A DNA stretch of 56,416 bases from Leptolyngbya sp. FACHB-60 (lineage in GTDB: Bacteria > Cyanobacteriota > Cyanobacteriia > Phormidesmidales > Phormidesmidaceae), in NCBI RefSeq assembly GCF_014695775.1, contig NZ_JACJOX010000034.1:1-56416 (forward strand), given 5' to 3'. This document shows, one piece after another, positions 1-9,322 of this stretch (positions within the stretch are counted from its first letter, which is position 1; every line of letters starts with the position of its first letter). The notes beneath the pieces were generated by a model. The model did not search any database. It was not told the origin of the DNA and saw only the letters and a program-made list of their open reading frames with translations. The position numbers and the translations under genes are program-made.

Positions 1-188
1 TTGTGGCTATGGCCCTGCTGGTAACCTTGCTTCGGGGCAACCTCCCCATTGCCGCGATACTGGTTGTGCCATTCCGTAAGGGTGCTACGGGCAATGCCCA
101 GCAGTTGACTGACGGCAACTTTGGATTGGCCTGACTCAATCGAGGCAATCACTTTCTGGCGCAGGTCAAGGCTGTAGGGAGCTGGCAT
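1..188 (-). CDS. IS630-family transposase, N-terminal part (runs off the window)
   Basis: The first 62 codons of a transposase read minus from the ATG at 186-188. The protein opens MPAPYSLDLRQKVIASIESG and continues through a helix-turn-helix (residues about 18-42, SKVAVSQLLGIARSTLTEW) typical of IS630 N-termini. The DDE catalytic domain is off the window. Its start resembles, but is not identical to, the transposase at the right edge (56368), so these are two different members of one family. It lies about 60 bp inside the element's end, a normal spacing. Confidence 0.85.
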   Translation of the reverse strand, partial: MPAPYSLDLRQKVIASIESGQSKVAVSQLLGIARSTLTEWHNQYRGNGEVAPKQGYQQGHSH

Positions 189-248
189 CACTATAGTCCT
201 CTCGATATCCTGTCATTCTGCCTGACCGAACCCTTATACGGATTGCTA
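1..248 (-). mobile_element. IS630-family insertion sequence, left-edge partial, inserted in cas12k
   Basis: The cas12k reading frame runs up to a TATA at 247-250 and then stops; left of it the sequence is non-Cas12k and leads straight into an IS630-type transposase start at 188. IS630/Tc1 elements insert at TA and duplicate it, which fits the junction. Read on the minus strand, the element begins with TAGCAATCCGTATAAGG. The other end and the rest of cas12k lie outside the window. The exact boundary is uncertain by two or three bases because the TA is duplicated. Confidence 0.75.
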
Positions 249-1601
249 TAGCACCTCTTGGGTGAGGGCATTGACAATAGCAACCGTAGCGGGCTTGTCT
301 AGGCCCATGCTGACACCTACCAGAATGTCTGCCCTGGGTTGATAAGGCGGGCGGCTGGGGCGGGGGTAGGGCGTCTGTAGCCGCTCAATAGTGGATTCTA
401 AACGTCGCACGTAGCCCTGTTGGGTTTTGGAGAGGGCTGCCTTGGTGTTCATGGATTCCAGCTTAGTGGCGGTCTTGGCAGCTTTGTCTGTGATTACCTG
501 CTGGGTGCCTTCTAAAGTCCACAGGGCGGTGTCTACAGTGCAAGACAGGTTGAGGTGGTAGCAGTTCCAAGGCTCTGGTTGGTCTTGATGCTTTTTAGAA
601 GGAATCCACGACAGCCGGGCCGCTCGCAGGGTAAAAAGACTGGCTGAGTGGCGATCGCCCCCTGCCTTTTTAGTCTCTTGATCTACCCAAAACCGTTCAA
701 ACCAGGGGTAGTGAGGCTTGTCGCAGTAAATCTTGAACCTATACTGGCTGACGCCTTGACCTTGAAAGCTCACCAGTAAGCGGCCCTGTTCATCCCTTGA
801 CCAAACAAGGCTTTCGGCAGTTTCGTAGATGATGGGAAAAGGGAGGGTAGCAGATTCGCGTGTAAGTGCTTGGTGCCAGGCGCTGTAGCTCTCATCATCT
901 AAGGGGGGAGCTTGGATGCTCTGGACGAGGGCTTCGGCCCGGATGTTGCCAGTTAAATCGCGGCCTTTGGGGAGGCTAGCCTTAAGTTGAGCCCCTAGCC
1001 GCTGGATAGTAATTTCGGCTTTTTGGTAACGCTTTTCAAGAGCTTCTAAGTTTTCTATTTCAGGTTCTAGTTTGGCGCTGCGCTTGAGAAGATAAGCCAG
1101 GGCATTTTGGCGCAGGGCTTGTTTGGCCTTGCCATATTCCTGCAACAAGTGTTTGAAGGGGTCTAGATCCTCGACGGTTTTGAGGATGCGAGCTGCGGTG
1201 GCCTGTAATTTCTCCAGGCTGCACTTGGCGTTATCGGCCAGAGCGGTGTCGGGTTGGAGAATATTGAGCCAGCGGCGTTTGCCCTCTAGCCGCCACTGCT
1301 TACGGCGTTGCAGGCTGAGCCAGCTTTTGAAGGTATAGGTGACTTGCTTTTGGGCTGAGATGTAGTACCAAACAGGTTGATTGCTGAAGCGAGGGTCTTG
1401 CTTGAGGGTGTCGATGAGCGTTTTGGCGGGGGCGTTAGACAGGTTGCCCCGGCGCTGCCAGGTAACAAAGTCTGGATGCTGGGAAATCTGGCGGAGAACT
1501 TCATTAATGAGTGGGGTGTTGCGCTCGGCCATGAGGTGCCAAATCGCTTTACGGGTGGCTTCTGGGGCAACTAGACGGCAGCGAATCGTCTTTAGACTCA
1601 T
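246..1601 (-). pseudogene. cas12k: Cas12k (type V-K CRISPR effector), truncated by IS630 insertion
   Basis: Cas12k is the nuclease-dead, RNA-guided DNA-binding effector that directs CAST insertion. The N-terminus matches the family closely (LMAERNTPLINEVL, QHPDFVTWQ, DPRF), as do LPKGRDLT, the SLFTLR region and the RuvC-I segment ILVGVSMGLDKPATVAIVNA near residues 428-447. The natural lack of a RuvC-I catalytic Asp in Cas12k is consistent with this segment. The frame ends at residue 451 exactly where an IS630-type element begins; known Cas12k proteins are about 640 residues, so the bridge helix, RuvC-II/III and C-terminal DNA-contacting part are missing. It has the same strand as tnsB-tnsC-tniQ, 24 kb away. 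The family call is firm; loss of function is inferred. Confidence 0.9.
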
Positions 1602-1978
1602 TAGTTTACACGTACTACTCGGCGCTGTTAGTTTAGCGTTTCAGCGAGAAATTACATAGGGCCTGTTAGCTAGGTCAAGGTCTGTAGACATGGCTCTAGA
1701 GGCTTTTCAACTAGGGGACAGCGAGGGCGCAAGTGGAATACTTTATTTTTTGTGACGACTTTGTAACGGCATGACGCTAGATTCCGAATAAATACCCACA
1801 TGCGTGAGCAGCCTATTAAATTAGGGGCATCCTGAAATCGGCTGGGCTCAACGAAAAATAGGCTAGGGCTATACCTTAAAGCCCCGGTAAGACAAGTCGA
1901 GCCCCACATGCCAGACAGACAGCCCAAGACGGAGAACGACGCCGTCCTCGGCTAGTAGATATTTAGGAATCATGCTCA
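1602..1978. other. Intergenic region between cas12k and mod
   Basis: This 377-bp stretch separates divergent cas12k and mod and must hold both promoters. No MerR-type regulator (CvkR) or other credible gene is present. A 15-codon open frame at 1908-1955 (MPDRQPKTENDAVLG then stop) resembles the N-terminal NDAVLGG motif of cyanobacterial pentapeptide-repeat/NACHT proteins and may be a remnant. An AGGA at about 1963-1966 is a plausible ribosome site for mod. Confidence 0.4.
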
Positions 1979-4832
1979 ATGGCCCGATCAAAGCCCCGGA
2001 AGCTGCCAGAAAACTACAAGCACCCCGAAGCAGATAGCCTTTTACGGCCCGATGTGGGCACCCAGCCACAGTTTCCTAAGAAGAAGCGCAAGCCGCCTCA
2101 GACATATCGTTACGACTCGTCGCTATCGCCAGCGCTAGATTGGGATGAGAACCCCGCACGTGAGCAAGCTGAATCTCATATTGCTGACATAGAACAGCGA
2201 CTATCTCAAATCAGTATGAGGTTAGCGCAGCTAAAGTCATTGAACCTGAAGGAAATTGAGCAAGAAGATTTAGAACGCCAGTTGCGTGATTTACACCAAC
2301 AAGTTTTAGAGCATCTGTCTAGTGCAAACGTAGCACTTAGCAACCTCAAAAATATGAGCCAGCCGTTCCTCAACTGGGCGGGCAAGGCGGAGCGGCTGTC
2401 GTTTGAGGTGCCGACGCTGCCGCTGTTTATCCATGAACGGCTTTCGACTAAAGCGATTATTGAAACGCTGCTGGGCCATAAGAAAGGCGGCAACCAGCTT
2501 AGTCTGTTTGAACTGTTTGGCGACCCGCAGCACTCGATTGTAGACCAGGCACTAAAAGCCTACGAGCACCGTGACAAGTGGATCAATCGCATGATTTTGG
2601 GCGACTCGTTGCAGGTGATGAACTCACTGCTGGAGTATGAGGGTCTGGGCGGACAGATACAGATGATTTATATGGATCCGCCCTATGGGGTGAAGTTTGG
2701 CAGCAACTTTCAACCGTTTGTGCGTAAGCGAGATGTAACACACAACGACGATGACAATATGACCCGCGAACCAGAAATGGTGCAGGCATATCGAGATACG
2801 TGGGAGTTGGGATTACACAGCTATTTGACTTATCTGCGTGATCGGCTGCTGCTGGCAAGGGATTTATTAACGCCCAGCGGCAGTGTTTTTGTTCAGATTA
2901 GTGACGAGAATGTTCATCATGTTAGAGAACTGATGGATGAGATTTTTGGAAAGGAAAATTTTTGCTCGTTACTGATATGTCGGAAAACAAGTGCGTTAAA
3001 TAGCCCACTTGCAAAAGTAAATGTTATACCGGCTAGTGCCGATTTCTTGCTTTGGTATTCTCGCGATAGAAGCAAGTTAAAATATAAGCAGCTTTATATT
3101 GAGAAAAAATTAGATGGAGATGGTGGGGATCATTATCGACAGGTTGATTTACCTGATGGAAGCTCTAGGAGTCTACATCCAAAGGAGATTGCCAATCCTA
3201 ATCTCTTACCTCCTGGTTCTAATATTTTTCAGAATGACAACTTGATTTCTCAGGGCTACTCTGAAAAACTCTCTCGGACTTTTGAATATGAAGGAAAAGT
3301 TTTCTCTCCGGGAAATAACTCTCATTGGAAAACAACGATTGAGGGATTGAAAGTATTAGCGCAAAGAAACCGACTATCCATCACAGGGAAAACACTCCGA
3401 TACAAGAGGCACTTTAATGATTTTCCTGTCATGATGGTGAATTCTATTTGGGACGATGTTGGGGCAGATCAAAATAAGGCATATGTTGTACAAACTCCAA
3501 TAGCGATTATCTCTCGCTGCCTCCTCATGACCACCGACCCCGGTGATCTTGTTTTAGATCCAACCTGCGGCAGTGGCACTACCCCCTATGTGGCTGAACA
3601 TTGGGGCCGTCGTTGGATTACTGCTGACGTTAGCCGAGTGCCTCTCGCTCTAGCGCGGCAGCGCCTCCTTACCGCTACCTTTCCCTATTACGTTCTCAAA
3701 GATGAAGCCCGTGGCCCTGCGGGAGGTTTTGTATATAAACGTAAGCAAAACCGCAAAGGCGAAGAAGTCGGCGGCATCGTTCCCCACATCACCCTCAAAA
3801 GCATTGCCAACAACGAACAGCCTGATGAGGAAGTACTGGTAGATCGCCCAGAAAAAGACAACAACTATACTCGCGTCACCGGCCCCTTCACCGTTGAAGC
3901 CGTTATCCCTACCCCCATTGACGCTGACACTGACACTGACGATGAAATCGCCCCTGCCAATGATGCCTCGCTGTCCTTTGACGATCGCATGCTTGAAGTG
4001 CTGCGCAAAAGCCCCGTGCTGCGGCTAGAAGGCAACCGCACCCTAGACTTTCAGCAGGTACGCAAACCCGCTAAAACCCTATATCTCTCTGCCGAAGCTC
4101 TGGTCAAAGCCAGCGACAGCCACTCCCCTAGCCTAGAAGACGTGGTAGACGAAGCCCTAGAGCACAACAGTGACAGGCTACCGCTGTCGCTCAAGCCCGT
4201 GGCCTTTGTCTTTGGCCCGGAAAATGGCCAAATTGTAGAGCGCACCGTCTACGAATCTGCCAAAGAAGCAGCGGCCAAAAATTACAGCCACCTCTACGTT
4301 ATTGGCTTTGCCATTCACCCCAATGCCCGCCGACTGATCGACCAGTGCGACGACATTGTGGGCATACCTGCCACCTACGTGCAGGCCACCCCCGATCTGC
4401 TCATGGGCGATCTGCTCAAAAACATGCGCAGCAGCCAGATCTTCAGTGTTTGTGGCCTACCCGAAATCGCCGTCCATGCCGCAGAACATCTAGAAGATGC
4501 CCCCCGCTACCAAGTCGAGCTGCTGGGCCTAGATGTGTTCGACCCCGGCACCATGGACACCTACCACCGAGGAGCTAATGACGTACCCGCTTGGTTTCTC
4601 GACACCGACTACAACGGCCTCTGCTTCCACGTCTGCCAAGCCTTTTTCCCTCGCACCTCCGCCTGGGATCCTCAAAAAAGCCCTCAAAGGCACCTACGAA
4701 GATTCCGTGTGGGAGCACCTGTCCGGAACTACCAGCGCCCCCTTTGAAGCAGGCGACCACCGCCAGGTCGCAGTCAAGGTCATTGATGATCGCGGCAACG
4801 AATTGCTGGTGGTTAAGGAGCTAAAACCATGA
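1979..4832 (+). CDS. Site-specific adenine DNA methyltransferase (type III Mod-like), with a C-terminal frameshift
   Basis: This is the modification subunit of a two-component restriction system; it would methylate adenine N6 and protect host DNA. A coiled-coil N-terminus (residues 60-125) precedes the catalytic motif DPPY (233-236), a target-recognition stretch (about 320-500) and the SAM-binding motif DPTCGSG (527-533). DPPY before the SAM motif is the beta-class order. The starting frame runs to 4747, but from about 4669-4680 (GGGATCCTCAAAAAAG) the family-like end (LKKALKGTYEDSVWEHL...ELLVVKELKP) continues in the +1 frame to TGA at 4830-4832. Restoring one base gives about 950 residues and an ATGA overlap with the next gene. 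The recognition stretch is visibly more AT-rich than its flanks. Confidence 0.85.
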
Positions 4833-5644
4833 ATGACATACCGATTGAAACTGGTTTTTATATTTCTTATCAACAGTCATCTGTAGATGAGAAAACATTA
4901 GAGAATCTTCGACAGACTTCCTTCCGATTTGGCCCATTAGAAGAACGTTCTTATGATTCAAAATCTGGGGCTATAGACTTAGGTGGCATAGTCACTTTTG
5001 GGCTTGGAGGCTTGATGACTTTAACGGCTGCAACTTTTGTTCGCCAGCCTATCAACGAATTTATGAATGGCTTTTGGAATGAGCTTTTAGGCGAAGGCTT
5101 CTTCAAGTCTAAGGGTGCCGACGCAGCAGAATTTATCAAGATGATTGCACCTAGGATAGCTAGGACCCAAAAGCTTAAGATCGATTATTATTTGTACGAA
5201 CTATTTCAAACCGTTGTCTTTAATCAGCTTGACAATCAAGGTGCATACGAAATCTATCAAGAAGTTGATGTTAATGGAAAGTACATCACTTTTTTTGTTG
5301 TCTTAAATCATTATGATATGACAACGGATTTGATTCTGAATTTGTCTGACTCTTTCCTTAAGGCAGTAGCTTATCTTAGGAATCATGGTATCCCAAACGA
5401 CAATCCTGGAATAGTACAGCTCTACCCTGACTGGGAATCATGCACATGGAGGTATCTTTTCATCCCTTCTAATAATGCTTTTGGCAAATTCATTGATACT
5501 TATATAGACTTGACTGATGGAAAAATTTATTCCATCAATTCACCGCGTGATTTCGTTGAAAGATTTAATGTTAAGCCACAAGATAAGTTTAAGTTAATTA
5601 TCAGCCCAAGAAATGGCGATCAATTTCTTCTCGATGACCTTTAA
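4829..5644 (+). CDS. Unknown protein encoded inside the restriction-modification operon
   Basis: I do not recognise this 271-residue protein. It has one glycine-rich hydrophobic segment near residues 52-72 (GGIVTFGLGGLMTLTAATFV) that could be a membrane helix. The rest is mixed alpha/beta and rich in Phe, Asn and Asp, without Cys-based or nucleotide-binding motifs. Its ATG overlaps the TGA of the frame-restored mod gene (ATGA), so it is probably translationally coupled to it. It ends 53 bp before the restriction subunit. Its base composition is much more AT-rich than mod's end or the restriction gene, so it may be a later insertion into the operon. An accessory or immunity role is only a guess. 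Confidence 0.7.
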   Translation: MNDIPIETGFYISYQQSSVDEKTLENLRQTSFRFGPLEERSYDSKSGAIDLGGIVTFGLGGLMTLTAATFVRQPINEFMNGFWNELLGEGFFKSKGADAAEFIKMIAPRIARTQKLKIDYYLYELFQTVVFNQLDNQGAYEIYQEVDVNGKYITFFVVLNHYDMTTDLILNLSDSFLKAVAYLRNHGIPNDNPGIVQLYPDWESCTWRYLFIPSNNAFGKFIDTYIDLTDGKIYSINSPRDFVERFNVKPQDKFKLIISPRNGDQFLLDDL

Positions 5645-5697
5645 GTAATTTGATAATTCTTTGTGGCTCTTTGAGGCCGTAATTCTTATTTGGCACC

Positions 5698-8600
5698 ATG
5701 ACCTACGAAGTCGATACTCCCATCCTCAATTCGCCCTTTGACAAACCAGACCGCTATTGGTTTATCCGCGAAGGCGAACCACCTCATCTCCGCGATGGGC
5801 GGCGGCCTTCCATCGTCTATCCACCCAGAGATCAAACCAAACCCTGGGATACCCGCAACGACATCCTTAGCCCCTGCAAAGAGCTGCCCTTGGGCCATGA
5901 GCATCGCGGATTTGACAACGCCTACCTAATGGCCCTGGTCAACCAAATTCGCGATCGCCTAGACGAATGGCGGGCCGAAGGCTACCCCGGTGTCACCCGC
6001 ACCACCCTAGAGCTGCTGACCCTATGGAATGATCCTGACCGCGCTACCCGCCTGTTCTTTGCCCAGCGAGAGGCCGCTGAGGCCGTTATCTTTTTGACCG
6101 AGGCTCGGCCTGACTTGCGCCAGGGCATTAACGTGCCCACCGATGACCCCACCGAGCAGCAGTGGCAAGACGGCATTCGCGCCTTTACCCGCTACGCCTG
6201 CAAAATAGCTACGGGTGGCGGCAAAACCACCGTCATGGCCATGCTGGCCGCTTGGAGCATTCTCAACAAAGTCAACGATCGCGGCGATGCCCGATTTTCT
6301 GACGTAGTGCTGATCGTGTGCCCCAACGTCACCATTCGCGATCGCCTGGCCGAACTCAACCCCGACCTGGGCGAAGCCAGTCTCTACCGCACCCGCGAAC
6401 TGGTGCCGCCCCACCTGATGGATAGCCTGCGGCGGGGGCGCGTACTGGTGATGAACTGGCACATGTTTGAGCGGCGCACACCCCAGACCGCCGGTGATGC
6501 CCCAGCCAAGGTGACGCGAGTAGGCGTACAGGTACAAACCACCGAACTCATTCGCATTGGCGACAAAAACACTACCGCCCGAGGTCGTCGCTACCTCGAC
6601 CTCGACACCTACCGCAAGCAAGTTGCCCTGGGGCAACTGCGCGTTGCCGACGGCGGCGAAGACTACGACACCCAGGGCAACCTCAAAGCAGCCAAGGTCG
6701 TTTCCTTTCGCTACCTGGAGAGCGAAACCGCTTGGATCAATCGTATCCTAGGGCGCGAAGTGGGCGGCAAACAAAACATTCTGGTGCTCAACGACGAAGC
6801 CCACCACGCCTACCGCATTCACCCCGAAGAGAAAGACGACGACCAGGCCGCCCTCTGGGAAGATGAGGCCGAAGAAGACGAAGACTACCAAGTACAGGAA
6901 GCCACCATCTGGGTAGAAGGGCTCGACCGGATCAACAAGCTGCGGGGCATTAACCTCTGTGTTGACCTCTCCGCTACCCCCTACTACCTCAGCCGCATGG
7001 GGCGCAATGCCAACAAGCCTTTTCCCTGGGTGGTGTCAGACTTTAGCCTAATGGATGCGATCGAGGCGGCGCTGGTCAAGGTGCCTCAGCTCGCTGTGCG
7101 TGATAGCACCGGCAAAGACGTACCCGGCTACTTCAACATCTGGAAGTGGATCATGGAGCAGATGAGCACCAAAGAGAGGGGCAGCAATAAGGCCAACCCC
7201 AAACCAGACTCAGTACTCAAACACGCCCAGCACCCAATCACTATTTTGGGAGCCGAGTGGGCGGCACTAACGGAAGAATGGGCCAACGACCCTGAGCGAG
7301 AAGATCCACGCCCGCCTGTGTTTATTGTGGTGTGCAAGAATACTGCGATCGCCAAGACCATCTACGAATGGTTGGCAGAGAACAAGCAGGCGTCGAATAT
7401 CTCCCCTTGTAAAATCCCTCTCTTTCGCAATACCGAAGACCGGGTGAACACCATTCGCGTCGATTCTAAAGTGGCCCAGGAGATGGAATCTGGAGCCTCA
7501 GCCTCCGATGAAGCCAAGTGGATGCGCCTTACCCTCGACACCGTAGGGCGTATGACCTGGCCCAGCGATCGCCAGGGTCGCCCCATCTACCCCGAAGACT
7601 TTGAAGCCCTCGCTCAAAAGCTCAAGCGGCCTCTGCACCCGCCTGGGCGAGATATTCGCTGTATTGTCTCCGTAGGCATGCTCACCGAAGGCTGGGACTG
7701 CAATACCGTTACCCACGTCATCGGCATTCGCCCCTTTATGTCACAACTGCTGTGTGAGCAGGTAGTGGGTCGAGCCTTGCGCCGTGCCGACTATACCCTC
7801 AATGACAAAAACCAGTTTGAAGAGGAAGTAGCCAAGGTCTTTGGAGTGCCCTTCGAGATCATTCCCTACAAGGCCAACCCCAATAACGCTAAACCCAAGA
7901 AGCAAAAGCGGCACCGAGTCTATGCTGTGCCTGGCAAATCCCAATATCGCATCGAGATTCCCCTAGTGCAGGGCTACACTCAGGCAGTCAAAAACCGAGT
8001 GCGGGTTGATTGGGATTCCGTTAGCTCCCTAGAGCTTGACCCCTTTAACATCGCCCCCGAAGTTGAAATGAAGGCCACCATCCCCAATAACCAGGGCCGC
8101 GCCTCCCTCTCTGGCCCCGGCAAGCTAGAGAGCGTTAACCTCAACCCCTTCCGCAAGGGGCGGCGGTTCCAAGAGCTGGTGTTTGACCTAGCCAGCACCC
8201 TCACCAAAACCTACATGGGCAGCGGCACCTACGAGGCCCCCGCCCATGTGCTGTTTCCGCAGTTGAGGACGATCTGCGATCGCTACCTGCACGAAAAGGT
8301 TAAACCCATCAAACCCGCTGACATCCTAGACGTGTTTCTGTCACCTTACTACGGCTTTGTGGTCGATCAGCTCACCCAGTCCATTCGCCCCGACACCGAC
8401 GAAGGCGAAACCCCAGAAGTCCCCAAATACGAAACTCATCGGGGCCTTTGCACCACCGACGATATTGACTTCTGGAGCAGCAAATCGGTTCGAGATGTTA
8501 TCCATTGCCATGCGAACTACGTAGTAGCCGACACCCACCAATGGGAGCAGGCAGCGGCATACATCATTGACACCCACCCTGGCACCGCAGCCTTTGTCAA

Positions 8601-8883
8601 AAATGAAGGACTGCGGTTCACCATCCCCTATCTGGGCAAAGACGGCTACCCTCATGACTACATCCCCGATTTCATCATTCGCCTGAAGACCGACGAGCCC
8701 CACCACTTCATCCTTGAAACCAAAGGCTGGGACCCTCAGCGAGACTTAAAGAAAGCAGCAGGTCAGCGCTGGGCTGCTGCCGTTAATGCCGATGGCCGCT
8801 ACGGTCACTGGCAATATGAGATGTGCCAGCTCAAAGATGTCAGGCAGCTCATGGACGAAGCTTGGGAGATAGCAAAAGCCTAG
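5698..8883 (+). CDS. DEAD/DEAH helicase-type restriction endonuclease (type III Res-like)
   Basis: This 1061-residue protein is the partner of the methyltransferase and would translocate along or unwind unmodified DNA and cut it. Superfamily 2 helicase motifs are clear: Walker A ATGGGKT (171-177), motif II DEAH (366-369), LSATPYY (motif III), and a motif VI region with QVVGRALRR. Near the C-terminus is a PD-(D/E)XK nuclease: D991, E1007-T-K1009 within DYIPDFIIR...ILETKG. The order helicase then nuclease matches type III Res subunits and the related families with a paired adenine methyltransferase. The gene is intact, GC-rich and downstream of the unknown 271-residue gene on the same strand, so the three form one operon. 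Target sequence cannot be read from this data. Confidence 0.88.
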   Translation: MTYEVDTPILNSPFDKPDRYWFIREGEPPHLRDGRRPSIVYPPRDQTKPWDTRNDILSPCKELPLGHEHRGFDNAYLMALVNQIRDRLDEWRAEGYPGVTRTTLELLTLWNDPDRATRLFFAQREAAEAVIFLTEARPDLRQGINVPTDDPTEQQWQDGIRAFTRYACKIATGGGKTTVMAMLAAWSILNKVNDRGDARFSDVVLIVCPNVTIRDRLAELNPDLGEASLYRTRELVPPHLMDSLRRGRVLVMNWHMFERRTPQTAGDAPAKVTRVGVQVQTTELIRIGDKNTTARGRRYLDLDTYRKQVALGQLRVADGGEDYDTQGNLKAAKVVSFRYLESETAWINRILGREVGGKQNILVLNDEAHHAYRIHPEEKDDDQAALWEDEAEEDEDYQVQEATIWVEGLDRINKLRGINLCVDLSATPYYLSRMGRNANKPFPWVVSDFSLMDAIEAALVKVPQLAVRDSTGKDVPGYFNIWKWIMEQMSTKERGSNKANPKPDSVLKHAQHPITILGAEWAALTEEWANDPEREDPRPPVFIVVCKNTAIAKTIYEWLAENKQASNISPCKIPLFRNTEDRVNTIRVDSKVAQEMESGASASDEAKWMRLTLDTVGRMTWPSDRQGRPIYPEDFEALAQKLKRPLHPPGRDIRCIVSVGMLTEGWDCNTVTHVIGIRPFMSQLLCEQVVGRALRRADYTLNDKNQFEEEVAKVFGVPFEIIPYKANPNNAKPKKQKRHRVYAVPGKSQYRIEIPLVQGYTQAVKNRVRVDWDSVSSLELDPFNIAPEVEMKATIPNNQGRASLSGPGKLESVNLNPFRKGRRFQELVFDLASTLTKTYMGSGTYEAPAHVLFPQLRTICDRYLHEKVKPIKPADILDVFLSPYYGFVVDQLTQSIRPDTDEGETPEVPKYETHRGLCTTDDIDFWSSKSVRDVIHCHANYVVADTHQWEQAAAYIIDTHPGTAAFVKNEGLRFTIPYLGKDGYPHDYIPDFIIRLKTDEPHHFILETKGWDPQRDLKKAAGQRWAAAVNADGRYGHWQYEMCQLKDVRQLMDEAWEIAKA

Positions 8884-8894
8884 AGCACAAAGAT

Positions 8895-9038
8895 TTAAGG
8901 GGACGTTGCTGTACCTAGAAGACCTGGTGGCTCCAAATCAATGCGTAACTCCTCAGTAACCTGCTCAATGTCGGCGGGTGACAGGTAGTTCAGCAGATAA
9001 GCTACTAAGTCCTCTTGCCTGTTTTGACCAGAAACCAT
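8895..9038 (-). pseudogene. Short reading frame, possible C-terminal remnant
   Basis: A 47-codon frame on the minus strand starts at the ATG at 9036-9038 and reads MVSGQNRQEDLVAYLLNYLS..., ending just after the restriction gene on the opposite strand. The frame stays open upstream for about 22 more codons without a start (VPNYPLSRDSERLEALKR...), so it looks like the tail of a longer lost gene. The predicted protein is helical. I do not recognise a family. The AT-rich 9039-9322 beyond it shows no gene and presumably carries the promoter for the nuclease-HerA pair. Confidence 0.35.
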
Positions 9039-9322
9039 GCGGTAGACGGTTATAGAGCGTTTCAGCGCCTCTAGACGTTCGCTATCCCGGCTAAGGGGGT
9101 AGTTGGGTACTTAGCAAATCAGATCAAGATTTCTTTACACAGAAAATACTGATTGTTTCCGTATTTTTAGTTCGAGCAAGGGAAATATTAAAGAGGACAT
9201 ACTCCTTCAGATCGCCGAGCAAGATCACGTGTATTGATTTTGGTGAGAAGTAAATAGTAGGTCGTATCTCATGCTCAGGTGGAAGTAATCATAACTGAGA
9301 ACGTTTTTTGGGGCTAGGTTAT

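Noticed and set aside
246..1601. IS605 TnpB protein
   Set aside because: The sequence follows Cas12k along its length (LMAERNTPLINE, LPKGRDLT, GVSMGLDKPATVA) and shares a V-K layout with tnsB-tnsC-tniQ.
1670..2069. Minus-strand open frames beside cas12k as a possible regulator
   Set aside because: Composition is not protein-like and no helix-turn-helix of the MerR type is present; one overlaps the mod gene start.
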